Origin: Leptolyngbya sp. NIES-3755
Lineage (GTDB): Bacteria; Cyanobacteriota; Cyanobacteriia; Leptolyngbyales; Leptolyngbyaceae
Direction of reading: 5' to 3'
Assembly (NCBI GenBank): GCA_001548435.1
Contig: AP017310.1
Span: forward strand, 1 to 64,000
DNA: 64,000 nucleotides
The translations under genes and the position numbers were made by a program. Of this stretch, positions 48,101 to 56,769 are shown in pieces (position 1 is the first letter of the stretch; each line of letters starts with the position of its first letter). The notes beneath the pieces were generated by a model. It saw only the letters and a program-made list of their open reading frames with translations, had not been told where the DNA came from and ran no database searches.

Positions 48101-48268
48101 TGCGCCGAGTCCACGGGCGACTTTGCTGAGAATAGAACTGTTGAAAAATCCGGCTTTGCGATCGTACTTCACCGCGCATTCCAACGCTGGAATATAGAAA
48201 TCAGAGATCGGATTGTTTTCGTCGCTTGAGTAGCTAATTTTCCAACGGTGGTTATGCAGAGAAGCCAT
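45134..48268 (-). CDS. PLD-like and SNF2-type helicase, Hma-type defence component
   Basis: This is a 1044-residue protein. The first 250 residues resemble a phospholipase D-like nuclease domain, with FHEKVGI near 150 and SGSNNES after it. A superfamily 2 SNF2/RapA-like helicase follows: DEVGLGKT near 327, DEAH near 433, LLLSATPMQ, and the C-lobe RIGRIDRIGQR near 855. Such helicases occur with DUF1156 methylases and DUF499 ATPases in the helicase-methylase-ATPase (Hma) phage-defence class, and both partners are in this window. It is the last gene of the minus-strand run, 5 bases after a PIN toxin gene. It presumably moves on and cuts or remodels unmodified DNA; that role is inferred. Confidence 0.9.
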   Translation of the reverse strand: MASLHNHRWKISYSSDENNPISDFYIPALECAVKYDRKAGFFNSSILSKVARGLGAMLDNAGQMRLIMGCQFSPADLQAIQKGYELRSMMNDRLNESLQPPTNFAQLKHFEILSWLIQNNILDIRIAIPLKSDGTPENSQEQLDPNRLFHEKVGIITDSNGDRLAFSGSNNESIGGWYANVESFHVYLAWEGGRDLERVKLECDRFERLWNNQTANVRVFEVPEAVKKRLLQYVPKHKPTWSQEIEFDQKELDLEVSPEILSEAPQSPEDYQREIEQFKKLATLHEHPGCLDFTLKTIPIQPWIHQIKILRRYAEEFPRNGLIADEVGLGKTIETGLILRYLILSKKAQRILVLAPASVQPQWQDELREKFNLHFWSLSQGELRDSFKRSIPLAENPWNTQNLILASSHLVRRKERMQELLDSEPWDFVILDEAHHARRKSPQNRKETPNRLLELMQKLKDRTKALLLLSATPMQIDPIEVFDLLNLLGLKGHWQYADNFCDYFKHIASEVDSHILNFWQQMSTDYFAQGGQSCPRLQQHLTKRDRLLAYKLEDTWQKGRIRIAPNQTKDEAFMTASRQFLTVNTPLKDLMFRHTRDTLRQYYKLGVLEKDVPVREVWDNAVVLESAREAELYRAVSDYVRHFYRLAQKENRKALGFLMTLYRKRLTSSFYAIARSLDRRLNDLQTGQQTSLTPDDLIELDEAEDAVIDGLKTFFEPVHPREIEYLQDLLLQFENTGEDTKCAQFLTQLRQELNTRDSAIVFTQYTDTMDYLREFLRSSFGNQLACYSGRGGELYRDNQWTTVPKEDIKQRFRKGEIKILLCTESASEGLNLQTCGVLINYDMPWNPMRVEQRIGRIDRIGQRYPTVRIHNFYYDGTVEAKVYRKLRDRIDAFSTVVGKLQPILAKVPTFIERALNSADPQEEDVLLSEFETVLETPPLRPAIDEMVEMDVQADLAIMRQPMAMATMSIGEIETLFTTSKLLHSRGIQFERISQGVWKMLDRHQQYFITFDPAKYEEQPSLRLMLPGDPLLEKLLHHATNYFEK

Positions 48269-48273
48269 ATCAC

Positions 48274-48720
48274 TTAAGGAGAGATAGATTGAGACAGAAT
48301 AACAATAGGCATTTCAGTGATTGATCGTAGTCCTTGATCATTGGTGAGAAAGGTTGTGCATTGTGTAGTTAAAGCAGTTGCAACGTGAATGGCATCGGGT
48401 AGCTTTAAGTTTGAAGTTGCTCTTAAACGAGCGGCTTCAATCAGGAGCGATCGCTGTATGGGAATGACTCTCAAATACTGACGGCTGGAAATAGCTTGCC
48501 TGTATTCGATTTGGCGAGGAACTTTTTGATCAAGCATAGGTTTAACTAACGTCTCAGCAAGGGACAATTCGCTGGTCACTGCGGTAAGCCCTCCTTGGTC
48601 GATCGCTTGAAATAATTCTGCTAATGCTGTTGAAAAATTTGGGTGTGCTTCTAACGCATAAATCCAGATATTTGCATCCAGATAGACGCGATTGCCTTGA
48701 ATAGCAGTCAAGATTCCCAT
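48274..48720 (-). CDS. VapC-type PIN-domain ribonuclease toxin
   Basis: This 148-residue protein has a PIN domain with the four acidic residues that bind metal: Asp15 (YLDANIW), Glu56 (SLAET), Asp109 (LPDAIH) and Asp128 (TNDQG). Proteins of this kind cleave RNA and are held inactive by a partner. The gene overlaps the end of the upstream antitoxin-like gene by 13 bases, the usual order of antitoxin then toxin. It sits inside the run of defence genes between the nuclease-like gene and the helicase, so it may guard the operon against loss or act as an abortive-infection effector. Confidence 0.87.
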   Translation of the reverse strand: MGILTAIQGNRVYLDANIWIYALEAHPNFSTALAELFQAIDQGGLTAVTSELSLAETLVKPMLDQKVPRQIEYRQAISSRQYLRVIPIQRSLLIEAARLRATSNLKLPDAIHVATALTTQCTTFLTNDQGLRSITEMPIVILSQSISP

Positions 48721-49091
48721 GCGTCGCGTTCCTGCCGAATAAATTGATCAACTTCTTCAGGAGTTGCAAAACTGCCCTTTGCTGAACCAATGAAGCTTGC
48801 TAGAGGACGATCGCTTCTAACAGAGTACTCATCGCGGCTACCGTAATATAGCTCCATCATCCCCTGCTGTTCTGCATCCATATTTTCCAGGTTCGCTGCT
48901 AGTTGATCAAATGCCTCTTGTTCTTCTGGTGTGCGAGGTCGGTTGAGAAATTCATTGAGCCTTCGTCTTCGCTCTTCGGGCGTGATAAATTGCTGCTCAT
49001 CAATGTCGATTACAATCTCCGTTTCATTGGGAAGATCGATCGCTTCAATTAGCTCGATCGTTCTTCCGCGTAAGATTCCTTTGACTTTCAT
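48708..49091 (-). CDS. Antitoxin of the PIN toxin (AF2212-like N-terminus)
   Basis: This is a 127-residue acidic protein. The first 30 residues (MKVKGILRGRTIELIE and the EIVIDI strand) look like the AF2212-type antitoxin N-terminal domain. The middle is a charged helical stretch with RRRRLNEF. A C-terminal segment probably wraps the toxin. It is directly upstream of, and overlaps, the PIN gene, and its ATG overlaps the stop of the gene before it by 4 bases. The antitoxin role is inferred mainly from this arrangement. Confidence 0.75.
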   Translation of the reverse strand: MKVKGILRGRTIELIEAIDLPNETEIVIDIDEQQFITPEERRRRLNEFLNRPRTPEEQEAFDQLAANLENMDAEQQGMMELYYGSRDEYSVRSDRPLASFIGSAKGSFATPEEVDQFIRQERDAWES

Positions 49092-49711
49092 TGGGTGGCT
49101 CCTTGCATTAGGTTTTGTTCACAGTGTTGAAAGATAAAATTGAGAGATCCCAAAATGGATTGAAGATCACTCACAGCGTAGAGCAGTGTTTCATATACAG
49201 CACCTAAAGTATCAAGTTTGTAGAACTTCCAGCCTTCGCCGTTGGTGACGATGCCAAAAATGTCGATCGCTCTTCCAATTTGTTGATTACTCCATTGACA
49301 CGCTTGCATCTCGACTAAGCACTGTGCTGCTCCTTGCTCAAAGTCATCTTTTTTCGCTTCAACAATGCACAAGAAAGGAGTACCAAAATAGCCGCGATTT
49401 TCAGTGATTAAATAGTCTGCTGCACCATGAGCAACTTCGCTTTCTAAATTCGCTCCCTTCCAAATTTTCAGACGCTTGAAGGCTTGAATTGCTTCGAGCA
49501 GAATGGCATCGATTAAGAGTTTTTTGCCTTCTTCCGTTCGTTCTAAGTCGAATAATTTGAGTCGATCGAGGTGCAATTGAAAGGCATCTGTTGGGGAAAG
49601 GGGTTCTGCGTTAATCTCCCAAAGGATTAAGTGTTCAAGGTTTAGCTGCTTGTAGGCTTCATCGAGCTTAAATTTGGAAAATGCTTTTTTCTTAGCGGGG
49701 GTTGATTTCAT
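49088..49711 (-). CDS. PD-(D/E)XK nuclease-like protein
   Basis: This 207-residue protein has the core pattern of a PD-(D/E)XK nuclease. AADYLI near 98 supplies the Asp, and IVEAKKDD near 118 supplies the ExK, followed by a Gln-rich helix (QGAAQCLVEMQA). A similar fold is used in HsdR N-termini and Cas4-like nucleases. The start at 49711 is chosen because AAGGAG lies about 5 bases ahead. A longer frame would begin at 49753, inside the methyltransferase gene. It lies 19 bases after the DUF1156 methyltransferase and overlaps the antitoxin gene. I infer a restriction or DNA-binding accessory role. The family is not named with confidence. Confidence 0.75.
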   Translation of the reverse strand: MKSTPAKKKAFSKFKLDEAYKQLNLEHLILWEINAEPLSPTDAFQLHLDRLKLFDLERTEEGKKLLIDAILLEAIQAFKRLKIWKGANLESEVAHGAADYLITENRGYFGTPFLCIVEAKKDDFEQGAAQCLVEMQACQWSNQQIGRAIDIFGIVTNGEGWKFYKLDTLGAVYETLLYAVSDLQSILGSLNFIFQHCEQNLMQGATQ

Positions 49712-49730
49712 GAGTCTCCTTCCACAGCGG

Positions 49731-52661
49731 TTAAAACAAACTTTGTTGCACATTGCCTAAGTCTAATTCTGGCTGTTCATAGCGGACTTTGGCTTTGATT
49801 TCGTCCATTGCTAACCACAGATCAGCGAGGGCTTTTTCTTCGGGCATTCGTTTTCGATCGTCCCCAATATGCGGAATCACGCGCAAAGTCACTTCCCAAG
49901 CTCGGATAAATAAATCGTTGCTCAAAAGTCCGGTGGTTTTGAGGAAGCGACGGACGGGATCAATGGATTGTTCTTCGAGATAGACGGCAATCACCGCATG
50001 GAGTCCATCGATCAGAGAAGTGAGGGTGAAGTCTTCGGGGTTGGTGGAAAAGGCGCGTTTTTTGAAGCGCTGGTCGGGGGTGAGGAGTTTGCAGATGCCG
50101 CTGGTGGAGTCGAGCAGTTTGTGGGTTTTGGCGAGGTCGGTGACGTTGAATCCTCCGACAGCGAGGGCAAGCTGGCGAGCTTCATCGAAGGGGAATTCGC
50201 GAGCGCGGAAGGCATCCCAGGCGAGGATGTACCAGGTGGTGAGGGGGTCGAAGCCGAGGGTGTCGGTTTGGGCGAGTTTGCGGAAGCGGTAGTTGGCGAC
50301 GGCTTTGCGGGCTTCACTAAAGGCTTCTTCGGGGCGGACTTCGTTGCCGGAGGTGTCGAGGATCGGGGAGTGGCGGGAGAAGACGTTGAGGGCGGGTCCG
50401 AAGGCGGAGAGGTAGAGGTCGATGCCGTTGATTTCGTTTGCCTCGAATTCGGGGGCGCGGTGTTCGACGAGGTTGGCGACTTGGGGGCGCAGATCGTCCC
50501 ACCAGGCTTGTCCGGCTTGCGGATCGCGTTTGCGGCAGACGAGGAGGACGGTGCTGGAGACGGAGTTTTTTTGTGCTTGGTGGAGATTTTGGGGGTTTTC
50601 GGTGCTGACTGACCAGGAGGCGGTGACCTCGAATCCGGCATCGATGAGGGATTTGGCGAGGACATCCCAGGCTCCTGAGTCTTTGTGGTTGAATTGGACG
50701 GTCATTACGCCGTCGTCGCGCAGGACTCGATGGTATTCGGCGAAGGCAAGCGCCATTTTTGCTTCGTAGTCTTGGTTGGCGAGTTCTTCGGGTGAGATGC
50801 CCATGTTGCGGAAGCGTCCAGGATTTGCGATCGCTTCATTATCTTTATCAGTTAGCTCATTGAAAAATAAGTCAGGAAAGCTCTTTAACAAAGCAACTCT
50901 CAGCCACACGTAGAAAAAATCTGATATTTCTCCATATCGAATGGAGTCATAATAAGGAGGATCAGTAACAACAATATCTACAGAGCCGCTGTCAATATGC
51001 AGTAAGCTATCTGCTGAGGCTAGAGAGATATCACATCGATTTCCGTCAAAACTATTTCCCTCGGTATGTCTGGTTGCTTGAATTAGTTGACTACCTAGAG
51101 AAGAATCAAGGTACTGACATAATTGACCATAATCGCTTATACAATCAACTGAAGAAGACCACAATCTTGTAGTGCCATCAGATTCTGGATAGTTCCAAAA
51201 CAGACTTAACGAGTGCTGGGCACTGGCAGGTTGTGTTTTTAATGCTGTTGCATCCCAGTGTGCAAGGCGACAGTTTTTATCAACACACCGATCCAATACT
51301 AAAGCTAGGTAAGTTGTTATTGCTTGTGATCTCTCTTGGTCATAATTCTGTTGTATTAATGCAATAGCTTCGTCAATGATTTCAGAATAAACAGAAAGAG
51401 ATAGTAACTGTCTCGGATTAAACATTTGATTCCAGAAATGAATTCCGTACAGATACATATCTGGACCTCTATGCGTGTTCGAGGGAACTTCTTGAACAGG
51501 AATAAATCCTAATCGCTCAAGTTCGCTTCTCTTTTTCTCTAAGTATTGAACTGCTTTGTTAAAGCCTTGTAGATCGACTTCACTCGGCAATCTAAATTCA
51601 ATTGCTGTTTTCCCTTTTTTGTATGCGATCGCATATAGCTGATGTCCCAAACCAGTAGATTGAGCGCAAGCCTTAATTACTTCATCCTCTACGATGTTAT
51701 GACAGTTAGGACATTTTCCAATACCTCTACTGATTGTGTTTGCTGCTTCTGGTTCGTATTCGTCATCTCCTACTTGAATGGTTGAACCCTTTCCTTTTCT
51801 ACCTTGAACAAGATCAAAGCCAACTTGCTTTTTCTCAGGTTGAGCAATCAGTTTCACAGCATACCAATCTCTAGTTGCTTTGCGTTCGTTGCCTTTACCT
51901 GCATAGTTAGTAGTTCTACTCAACCAACCATTCGGAAGCAGAGGAATAGATGATTGGCAGGAAGGACAAACTACTGTATGCGCCCAGAAGTAAGTTTGAA
52001 CCTTCTCGTTTGGCAATGATGGGAAAAACTCAGCAAGTCGCTTCTCTGCCTCATCTCCCACCCATTTCACCCATTTATCGATATCCTGCTGCAAATCCGC
52101 CCCAAACTTTAGCGGATACTCGATCGCTGCTTTCATCGTCACCACTGCCACCGGATTAAGATCCGAAGCCAGCACCTTCAACCCATACCGCGCCGCCTCA
52201 AACGGAATACTCCCGCCCCCCGCAAACGCATCCAACACCACCGGAGTCCTTGTCCCCCACTGCTGCTCACACAACTCCTGCACCCGCGCAATCCGCTCCG
52301 GCGATGGCGGCGTTTTGTACAGCTTCGTTTCTTTGTTGCGATACTTGCGCCACTCCAACCCTAAAAGATACTCAAATTCTTCGATCGACACCTCATCCGG
52401 CAACAGCGATCCCAACACCGAAGCCCGACTAAACGACAAAGGTTTGCGTGAATACCACCGATGCAACCCCTTAAACGGATTCCCCCCATGTTCGTGATAC
52501 ACCTGCTCATTCAGGAGCTTCACAGGCATAATCTTCTCGATAAACACAGGCTTGCGGGTCGTCATAGTCAAAGATCTCAGCGCATCGTCCGTTGATATTT
52601 TAGACGGTCGATCGGATTTGCGCCGACTATCCCTAAATTGAGAGCCATTAACACTTGCCAT
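49731..52661 (-). CDS. DUF1156-type DNA methyltransferase, Hma-type defence component
   Basis: This is a protein of up to 976 residues. An opening like other DUF1156 proteins (IEKIMPVKLLNEQ and LHRWYSRKPLSFSRA) is followed by SAM motif I (LDAFAGGGSIPFEAA, about 145), two zinc-finger-like pairs (CPSC near 234, CPNC near 317) and the catalytic DPPY near 569. DPPY fits N6-adenine or N4-cytosine methylation. The true start may be the ATG at 52565, where family similarity begins; neither start has a good ribosome site. Base composition is strikingly uneven: about 50030-50820 is GC-rich and 50830-52000 is AT-rich, as if segments came from different sources. It heads the run to the nuclease-like gene, the PIN pair and the helicase. 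Confidence 0.88.
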   Translation of the reverse strand: MASVNGSQFRDSRRKSDRPSKISTDDALRSLTMTTRKPVFIEKIMPVKLLNEQVYHEHGGNPFKGLHRWYSRKPLSFSRASVLGSLLPDEVSIEEFEYLLGLEWRKYRNKETKLYKTPPSPERIARVQELCEQQWGTRTPVVLDAFAGGGSIPFEAARYGLKVLASDLNPVAVVTMKAAIEYPLKFGADLQQDIDKWVKWVGDEAEKRLAEFFPSLPNEKVQTYFWAHTVVCPSCQSSIPLLPNGWLSRTTNYAGKGNERKATRDWYAVKLIAQPEKKQVGFDLVQGRKGKGSTIQVGDDEYEPEAANTISRGIGKCPNCHNIVEDEVIKACAQSTGLGHQLYAIAYKKGKTAIEFRLPSEVDLQGFNKAVQYLEKKRSELERLGFIPVQEVPSNTHRGPDMYLYGIHFWNQMFNPRQLLSLSVYSEIIDEAIALIQQNYDQERSQAITTYLALVLDRCVDKNCRLAHWDATALKTQPASAQHSLSLFWNYPESDGTTRLWSSSVDCISDYGQLCQYLDSSLGSQLIQATRHTEGNSFDGNRCDISLASADSLLHIDSGSVDIVVTDPPYYDSIRYGEISDFFYVWLRVALLKSFPDLFFNELTDKDNEAIANPGRFRNMGISPEELANQDYEAKMALAFAEYHRVLRDDGVMTVQFNHKDSGAWDVLAKSLIDAGFEVTASWSVSTENPQNLHQAQKNSVSSTVLLVCRKRDPQAGQAWWDDLRPQVANLVEHRAPEFEANEINGIDLYLSAFGPALNVFSRHSPILDTSGNEVRPEEAFSEARKAVANYRFRKLAQTDTLGFDPLTTWYILAWDAFRAREFPFDEARQLALAVGGFNVTDLAKTHKLLDSTSGICKLLTPDQRFKKRAFSTNPEDFTLTSLIDGLHAVIAVYLEEQSIDPVRRFLKTTGLLSNDLFIRAWEVTLRVIPHIGDDRKRMPEEKALADLWLAMDEIKAKVRYEQPELDLGNVQQSLF

Positions 52662-52908
52662 CGATTTTGCTCATCTGCGATCTAACTTAGGCGCTAGTGC
52701 AAGTTCATTTAAGGATGTTGCATGACTCAGCATCTTCTATTTTCCTTAAAATAGAAAAATTATTATTTCTAATCGAGATTGTCTTGTAACCTGTAAAGCA
52801 AAGAAAAATCTAACGTTGTTGTATCCTTGGTCTAAACTAAAAGATCCACAAGTTTCAGAAAATACGGGTATTCTGGAATAGTACAAATGCTTTGAGTCAG
52901 AAAGCTGA

Positions 52909-53976
52909 ATGAAAGGAGAATTGCTCAAACGGTTATTTAGAGCGATCGCCAGCGAAGACAAAGAGGCGATCCAGAGTTTACTGACCATTGTGGTTGAAGA
53001 AGAACGCAAAAAAGGGCACTCCACACTTGCGGATCAGCTTTCCAACATCACCAAAAGAAGCAATTCTAACCACTCCTCAATTCCACTTCCCCCCGGATTA
53101 CCCGCTCCCCCTCCTGGACTTCCCAAATCAGCATTTCCCAAAGGCATATCCTCTCGTCCTACGCTGACCAACGCAGTAGGAATACTCAGCGAACTGCCCA
53201 GCAGCAAGCGATCGAATCACCCTTTCGTCATCAGCATCCCTCGCGATCGCCTCAAGCATCATATGATTCTGCCCCATGAAATCGAAGATCGGTTTCGCCG
53301 TGTTGAACGAGAATATGCTGCTCGTGAACGCCTCGCTCACTACGGTTTGTCTTATCGTCAGAAGATTTTACTCTACGGCTCACCGGGCTGCGGTAAAACG
53401 ATGGGTGCAGAACGCCTTGCGTGGAATACAGGCTTACCCCTTCTGAAGGTTCGATTTGATGCACTGGTTTCATCCTATCTAGGCGAAACCGCCAGCAACC
53501 TCAGAGCAGTCTTTGAACTAGCCGCTCAGAATCCCTGTCTATTGTTGATTGACGAGTGTGACGCGATCGCAAAATCTCGCGAAGACAGTCAAGAAGTCGG
53601 AGAAATCAAGCGGGTTGTCAACGCTTTTCTGCAAATGCTAGACGAGTTTGAGTCCGTTAATGGATTACTTGTGGCAGCAACTAACCTCGATAAATCCCTC
53701 GATCAGGCGATCTGGAGACGATTTGACGATGTAATTGAAGTCCCAAAGCCCACAGTAAGAGAAATTGAGGCTATCCTAAAACAGACCTTTTCCTCGGTCA
53801 CAATTGGCACCATAAACTGGGAAACCATTGTGCAGAAGATGCAGGGATTTTCAGCAGCAGAAACAGTTCGTGTTGCTCAAGATGCTGCTAAACGTGCTGT
53901 TCTCGATCGAGAAGAATTGGTCATCCAGGATCATCTGGAAGCATCAATTCAAGAACTTCGAGCCGCTCATGTCTAA
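52909..53976 (+). CDS. ietA: IetA-type AAA+ ATPase
   Basis: This is a 355-residue AAA+ ATPase. A Pro-rich spacer (about 60-85) separates a short helical N-terminus from the ATPase core. Walker A is GSPGCGKT near 160 and Walker B is LLLIDECD near 212. A sensor region, ATNLDKSLDQAIWRRFDD, follows. It overlaps an intracellular subtilisin gene by 8 bases. An AAA ATPase of this size paired with a subtilisin-like protease is the IetAS arrangement, first known as a plasmid-stability pair and later reported as phage defence. It reads opposite to the flanking defence genes and has its own upstream spacer of about 250 bases, so it is likely an inserted unit with its own promoter. Confidence 0.82.
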   Translation: MKGELLKRLFRAIASEDKEAIQSLLTIVVEEERKKGHSTLADQLSNITKRSNSNHSSIPLPPGLPAPPPGLPKSAFPKGISSRPTLTNAVGILSELPSSKRSNHPFVISIPRDRLKHHMILPHEIEDRFRRVEREYAARERLAHYGLSYRQKILLYGSPGCGKTMGAERLAWNTGLPLLKVRFDALVSSYLGETASNLRAVFELAAQNPCLLLIDECDAIAKSREDSQEVGEIKRVVNAFLQMLDEFESVNGLLVAATNLDKSLDQAIWRRFDDVIEVPKPTVREIEAILKQTFSSVTIGTINWETIVQKMQGFSAAETVRVAQDAAKRAVLDREELVIQDHLEASIQELRAAHV

Positions 53977-56578
53977 CGCCTCCCAACCGTTCCCGCACAT
54001 TTTTCTCAAGTTTGTAAAAAGCGGAACCGCCACACCTGGTAGCTTTCCAAGACCAACTCAGCAATCGCTAGCTAATAAAGGAGATGCGGGCGGACATGGA
54101 GGTAGGCTCAAGACATCCGTTTCATCGATCGTCTCAGACTGGCAAACCGTTCGAGAGCAACGCAAACAAGAAGGGAAGCCCGACTTACCCGACGCTGCGC
54201 CATTAATTCTCAAAGTCGATCCACAAACTTTTGATGCAGATAAGCTCAAAAGTTTTGGAATTGAAGTCATTCTTGAACTAGAAGACGGCTACATCATCGG
54301 GGCTTCCGCAGATTCGGGACTGACTCAATTGCAGCAAAAGATTGAAAAATTTATCCGCGAAGAACACGGCGGTGGTGGAGTAGCACAAATATTTGAGATT
54401 CTGGAAGGAAGATTCGGGCGACTTGAATGTATTCTTTCAGAAGAATTATTGGCACGGTGGGATCAGATCAAAGACGATGAGAACTATACCGTTGAAGTTA
54501 GTATTGCTTGCGTCGGTTTGACCTCACAATTCTCTGACTACCCTCGTCGTGCAGAAGGAGAAACGGACGAACGCTATGCTAGGAAAATTGCTCGGTGGAG
54601 CGATCGCCGTCAGCAGACGGAGCAACAATGGGATGACCTCCAGTGGAATCGGCAAAGTGATTTCTTGGACTTCATTAAAATTTATCAACCTGAAATTATC
54701 CAAGATGCCTCTTGGGACGATCGATCGCATATCGCACTTTTGCCAGATAGTTTTTCCTGCGTCATTGAGATCAGGGGCAAGGGGCTAAAAGATCTCGTGA
54801 CCAACTTCCCGTTTGTGTTTGACGTTAGCGAACCTGAGCAGTTTGCTGAACCTGCGATCGGCATTCCATTTCCTCCAAGTGCCGAGCCAGCATTCATACT
54901 AGAACCACCCAGTCTTACAGCACCCAGAGTTTGTGTAATCGATAGCGGAATGCAGGAGAAACACCAGTACCTTGCTAGTGCCATTGATGCAGACTATTCG
55001 CAATGTTGGATTCCTGGCGAGAGCGATCGAACCTCCGATGATGTCACAGGAGGCGGTCACGGAACTCGCGTGGCAAGTGCAATCCTGTACCCAAGAGGAC
55101 TTCCTGAATCTGGTAGCTACCCAGCAGTTTGTTGGCTGCAAAATGCCAGAGTCCTGAATCGAGACTGTGTTGTACCCAGGAAACTGAACCTATCAGAGGT
55201 ATTGAACGAGATTGTTGAGTTCTACTACAACCGTACCGGAACCCGTATCTTCAACCATTCCATTACAGGTTCCGTTCCTTGCCGCTTACAATACATGAGC
55301 GCGTGGGCGGCAGAAATGGATTACTTAACTTGGCGGAACGATATTCTCTTCATCGTAGCTGCGGGAAATATTCCAATCTACCGAGGGATAGGCTTAGGAG
55401 TTTCACGCCGAACCATTCATGAACATTTCGAGGCTGGACTGTCATATCCAGAATATCTACTCCAGCCTTCTTCACGGATTGCAAATCCCGCTCAGAGCTT
55501 TCAAGCCCTAACGGTTGGCTCGATCTCGCATACCACTTATCAGGTTCCGCCCATTCAATCGATCGCAAAGGAAGATTACCCATCAGCCTTTTCCTGTTCA
55601 GGCTATGGAATCTGGGATTCGATCAAACCGGATGTGGTTGAATATGGTGGAGATTTGGCAATGGATTCTGGTCAACCTCCCAGTTTTCCGAGCATCCCAG
55701 AGATTTGTCCTGAACTAGCCCGCTCCACGACAGGAGGCGCACCGCTGAGTGATCAGGGTGCGGTCGGAACTTCCTATGCTGCACCTAAAGTTGCTCACAT
55801 CGCCGCTGTACTGGCAGCAACTTTCCCCCAAGCAAGCTGTCTCCTTTACCGTGCGTTAATTGTTCATTCGGCTCGATTACCAGGTTTGGCAAATGCCTCG
55901 AATGAGATGCTTGCTCAGGCGATTCAGATGATGGGGTATGGTTTACCCAATCTAGAACGCGCATTAGGCAATGCTCCCAACCGCATTACACTCGTCACAA
56001 ATGAAGATATCTCCATCAGCGCCCGCCAAGCTCATATCTACCAAGTTCAGCTTCCACCAGAGTTGCAGTCACTCGTGAGTGAGTACGATGTCTTGATTGA
56101 GATCACCCTCTCTTACAAGGCAGAACCGCGTCGTACTCGTCGGAACAAGCGGAAATATTTATCCACTTGGCTCCACTGGCAATGTAGTCAAAAGGGAGAA
56201 TCCTCCGACAAGTTTTTGGAAAGAGTCCTCAATGACTACGAATCCCAGGAAGATGAGGAGGGAGGCGATGGTGACTTTGCGTGGACTTTAGGGCAGCAGA
56301 AAAACTATGGAAAGATGAGAAACATCTCCAGAGGGACAGGCACCGTCCAAAAAGATTGGGCGATCGTACAGCCCGACCAATTACGGGAAGCGTTCTGTAT
56401 TGCTGTCGTTGGGCATAAAGGCTGGAACAACGATCCCACGGCTCTCGTTCCGTACTCGCTGGTTGTCAGCTTTGAAGTAACGAATGCCAACGTCCCAGTG
56501 TATACCTCGTTTGTGGAAGCTCAGGTGTCTTTGCAGGAACAAGCCCAACTCGAAATTCAGCAAAAAATTATATTCTAG
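53969..56578 (+). CDS. ietS: IetS-type subtilisin-like (S8) protease
   Basis: This 869-residue S8-family serine protease has its triad at Asp (CVIDSG, about 325), His (GGGHGTRVAS, about 364) and Ser (GTSYAAP, about 602). There is no signal peptide, so it acts in the cytoplasm. About 300 residues before the protease core probably hold the sensing or ATPase-binding part, and about 230 follow it. The ATG at 53969 overlaps the ATPase stop; a longer frame lies within the ATPase gene and is rejected. The ATPase presumably gates the protease, and the substrate is unknown. The pair is embedded between the methyltransferase and DUF499 genes. Confidence 0.84.
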   Translation: MSNASQPFPHIFLKFVKSGTATPGSFPRPTQQSLANKGDAGGHGGRLKTSVSSIVSDWQTVREQRKQEGKPDLPDAAPLILKVDPQTFDADKLKSFGIEVILELEDGYIIGASADSGLTQLQQKIEKFIREEHGGGGVAQIFEILEGRFGRLECILSEELLARWDQIKDDENYTVEVSIACVGLTSQFSDYPRRAEGETDERYARKIARWSDRRQQTEQQWDDLQWNRQSDFLDFIKIYQPEIIQDASWDDRSHIALLPDSFSCVIEIRGKGLKDLVTNFPFVFDVSEPEQFAEPAIGIPFPPSAEPAFILEPPSLTAPRVCVIDSGMQEKHQYLASAIDADYSQCWIPGESDRTSDDVTGGGHGTRVASAILYPRGLPESGSYPAVCWLQNARVLNRDCVVPRKLNLSEVLNEIVEFYYNRTGTRIFNHSITGSVPCRLQYMSAWAAEMDYLTWRNDILFIVAAGNIPIYRGIGLGVSRRTIHEHFEAGLSYPEYLLQPSSRIANPAQSFQALTVGSISHTTYQVPPIQSIAKEDYPSAFSCSGYGIWDSIKPDVVEYGGDLAMDSGQPPSFPSIPEICPELARSTTGGAPLSDQGAVGTSYAAPKVAHIAAVLAATFPQASCLLYRALIVHSARLPGLANASNEMLAQAIQMMGYGLPNLERALGNAPNRITLVTNEDISISARQAHIYQVQLPPELQSLVSEYDVLIEITLSYKAEPRRTRRNKRKYLSTWLHWQCSQKGESSDKFLERVLNDYESQEDEEGGDGDFAWTLGQQKNYGKMRNISRGTGTVQKDWAIVQPDQLREAFCIAVVGHKGWNNDPTALVPYSLVVSFEVTNANVPVYTSFVEAQVSLQEQAQLEIQQKIIF

Positions 56579-56769
56579 GGTTTTCTCGCAAATCAGGTAA
56601 ATCGACCGATGCTTGAACTTTAGACGGCAACCACGATCGCAGAAGTGCTTCAAACGAACCGCGATCGTAGAAAACGCAGCAGCATGACCTGTGGCGGCGT
56701 GATTGATTTTTAGTAATGCATTTGTATCTTTTCTTTGGCACAATAAGCTTAGGTCAATCCCTCTTGTAT

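Noticed and set aside
45134-48720. Calling the helicase and neighbours a DISARM system.
   Set aside because: The DrmB-type DUF1998 protein and a DrmA-type helicase are not seen. DUF1156 plus DUF499 fits the Hma class better.
49968-50665. Long open frames on both strands (about 214-217 codons) inside the methyltransferase gene.
   Set aside because: They come from the GC-rich segment, which has few stop codons. The translations are low-complexity (Gly/Glu or Ser/Pro runs), and the methyltransferase frame has real motifs.
53828-53968. A longer N-terminus for the subtilisin gene.
   Set aside because: It lies within the ATPase coding region. The ATG overlapping the ATPase stop fits a normal coupled pair.
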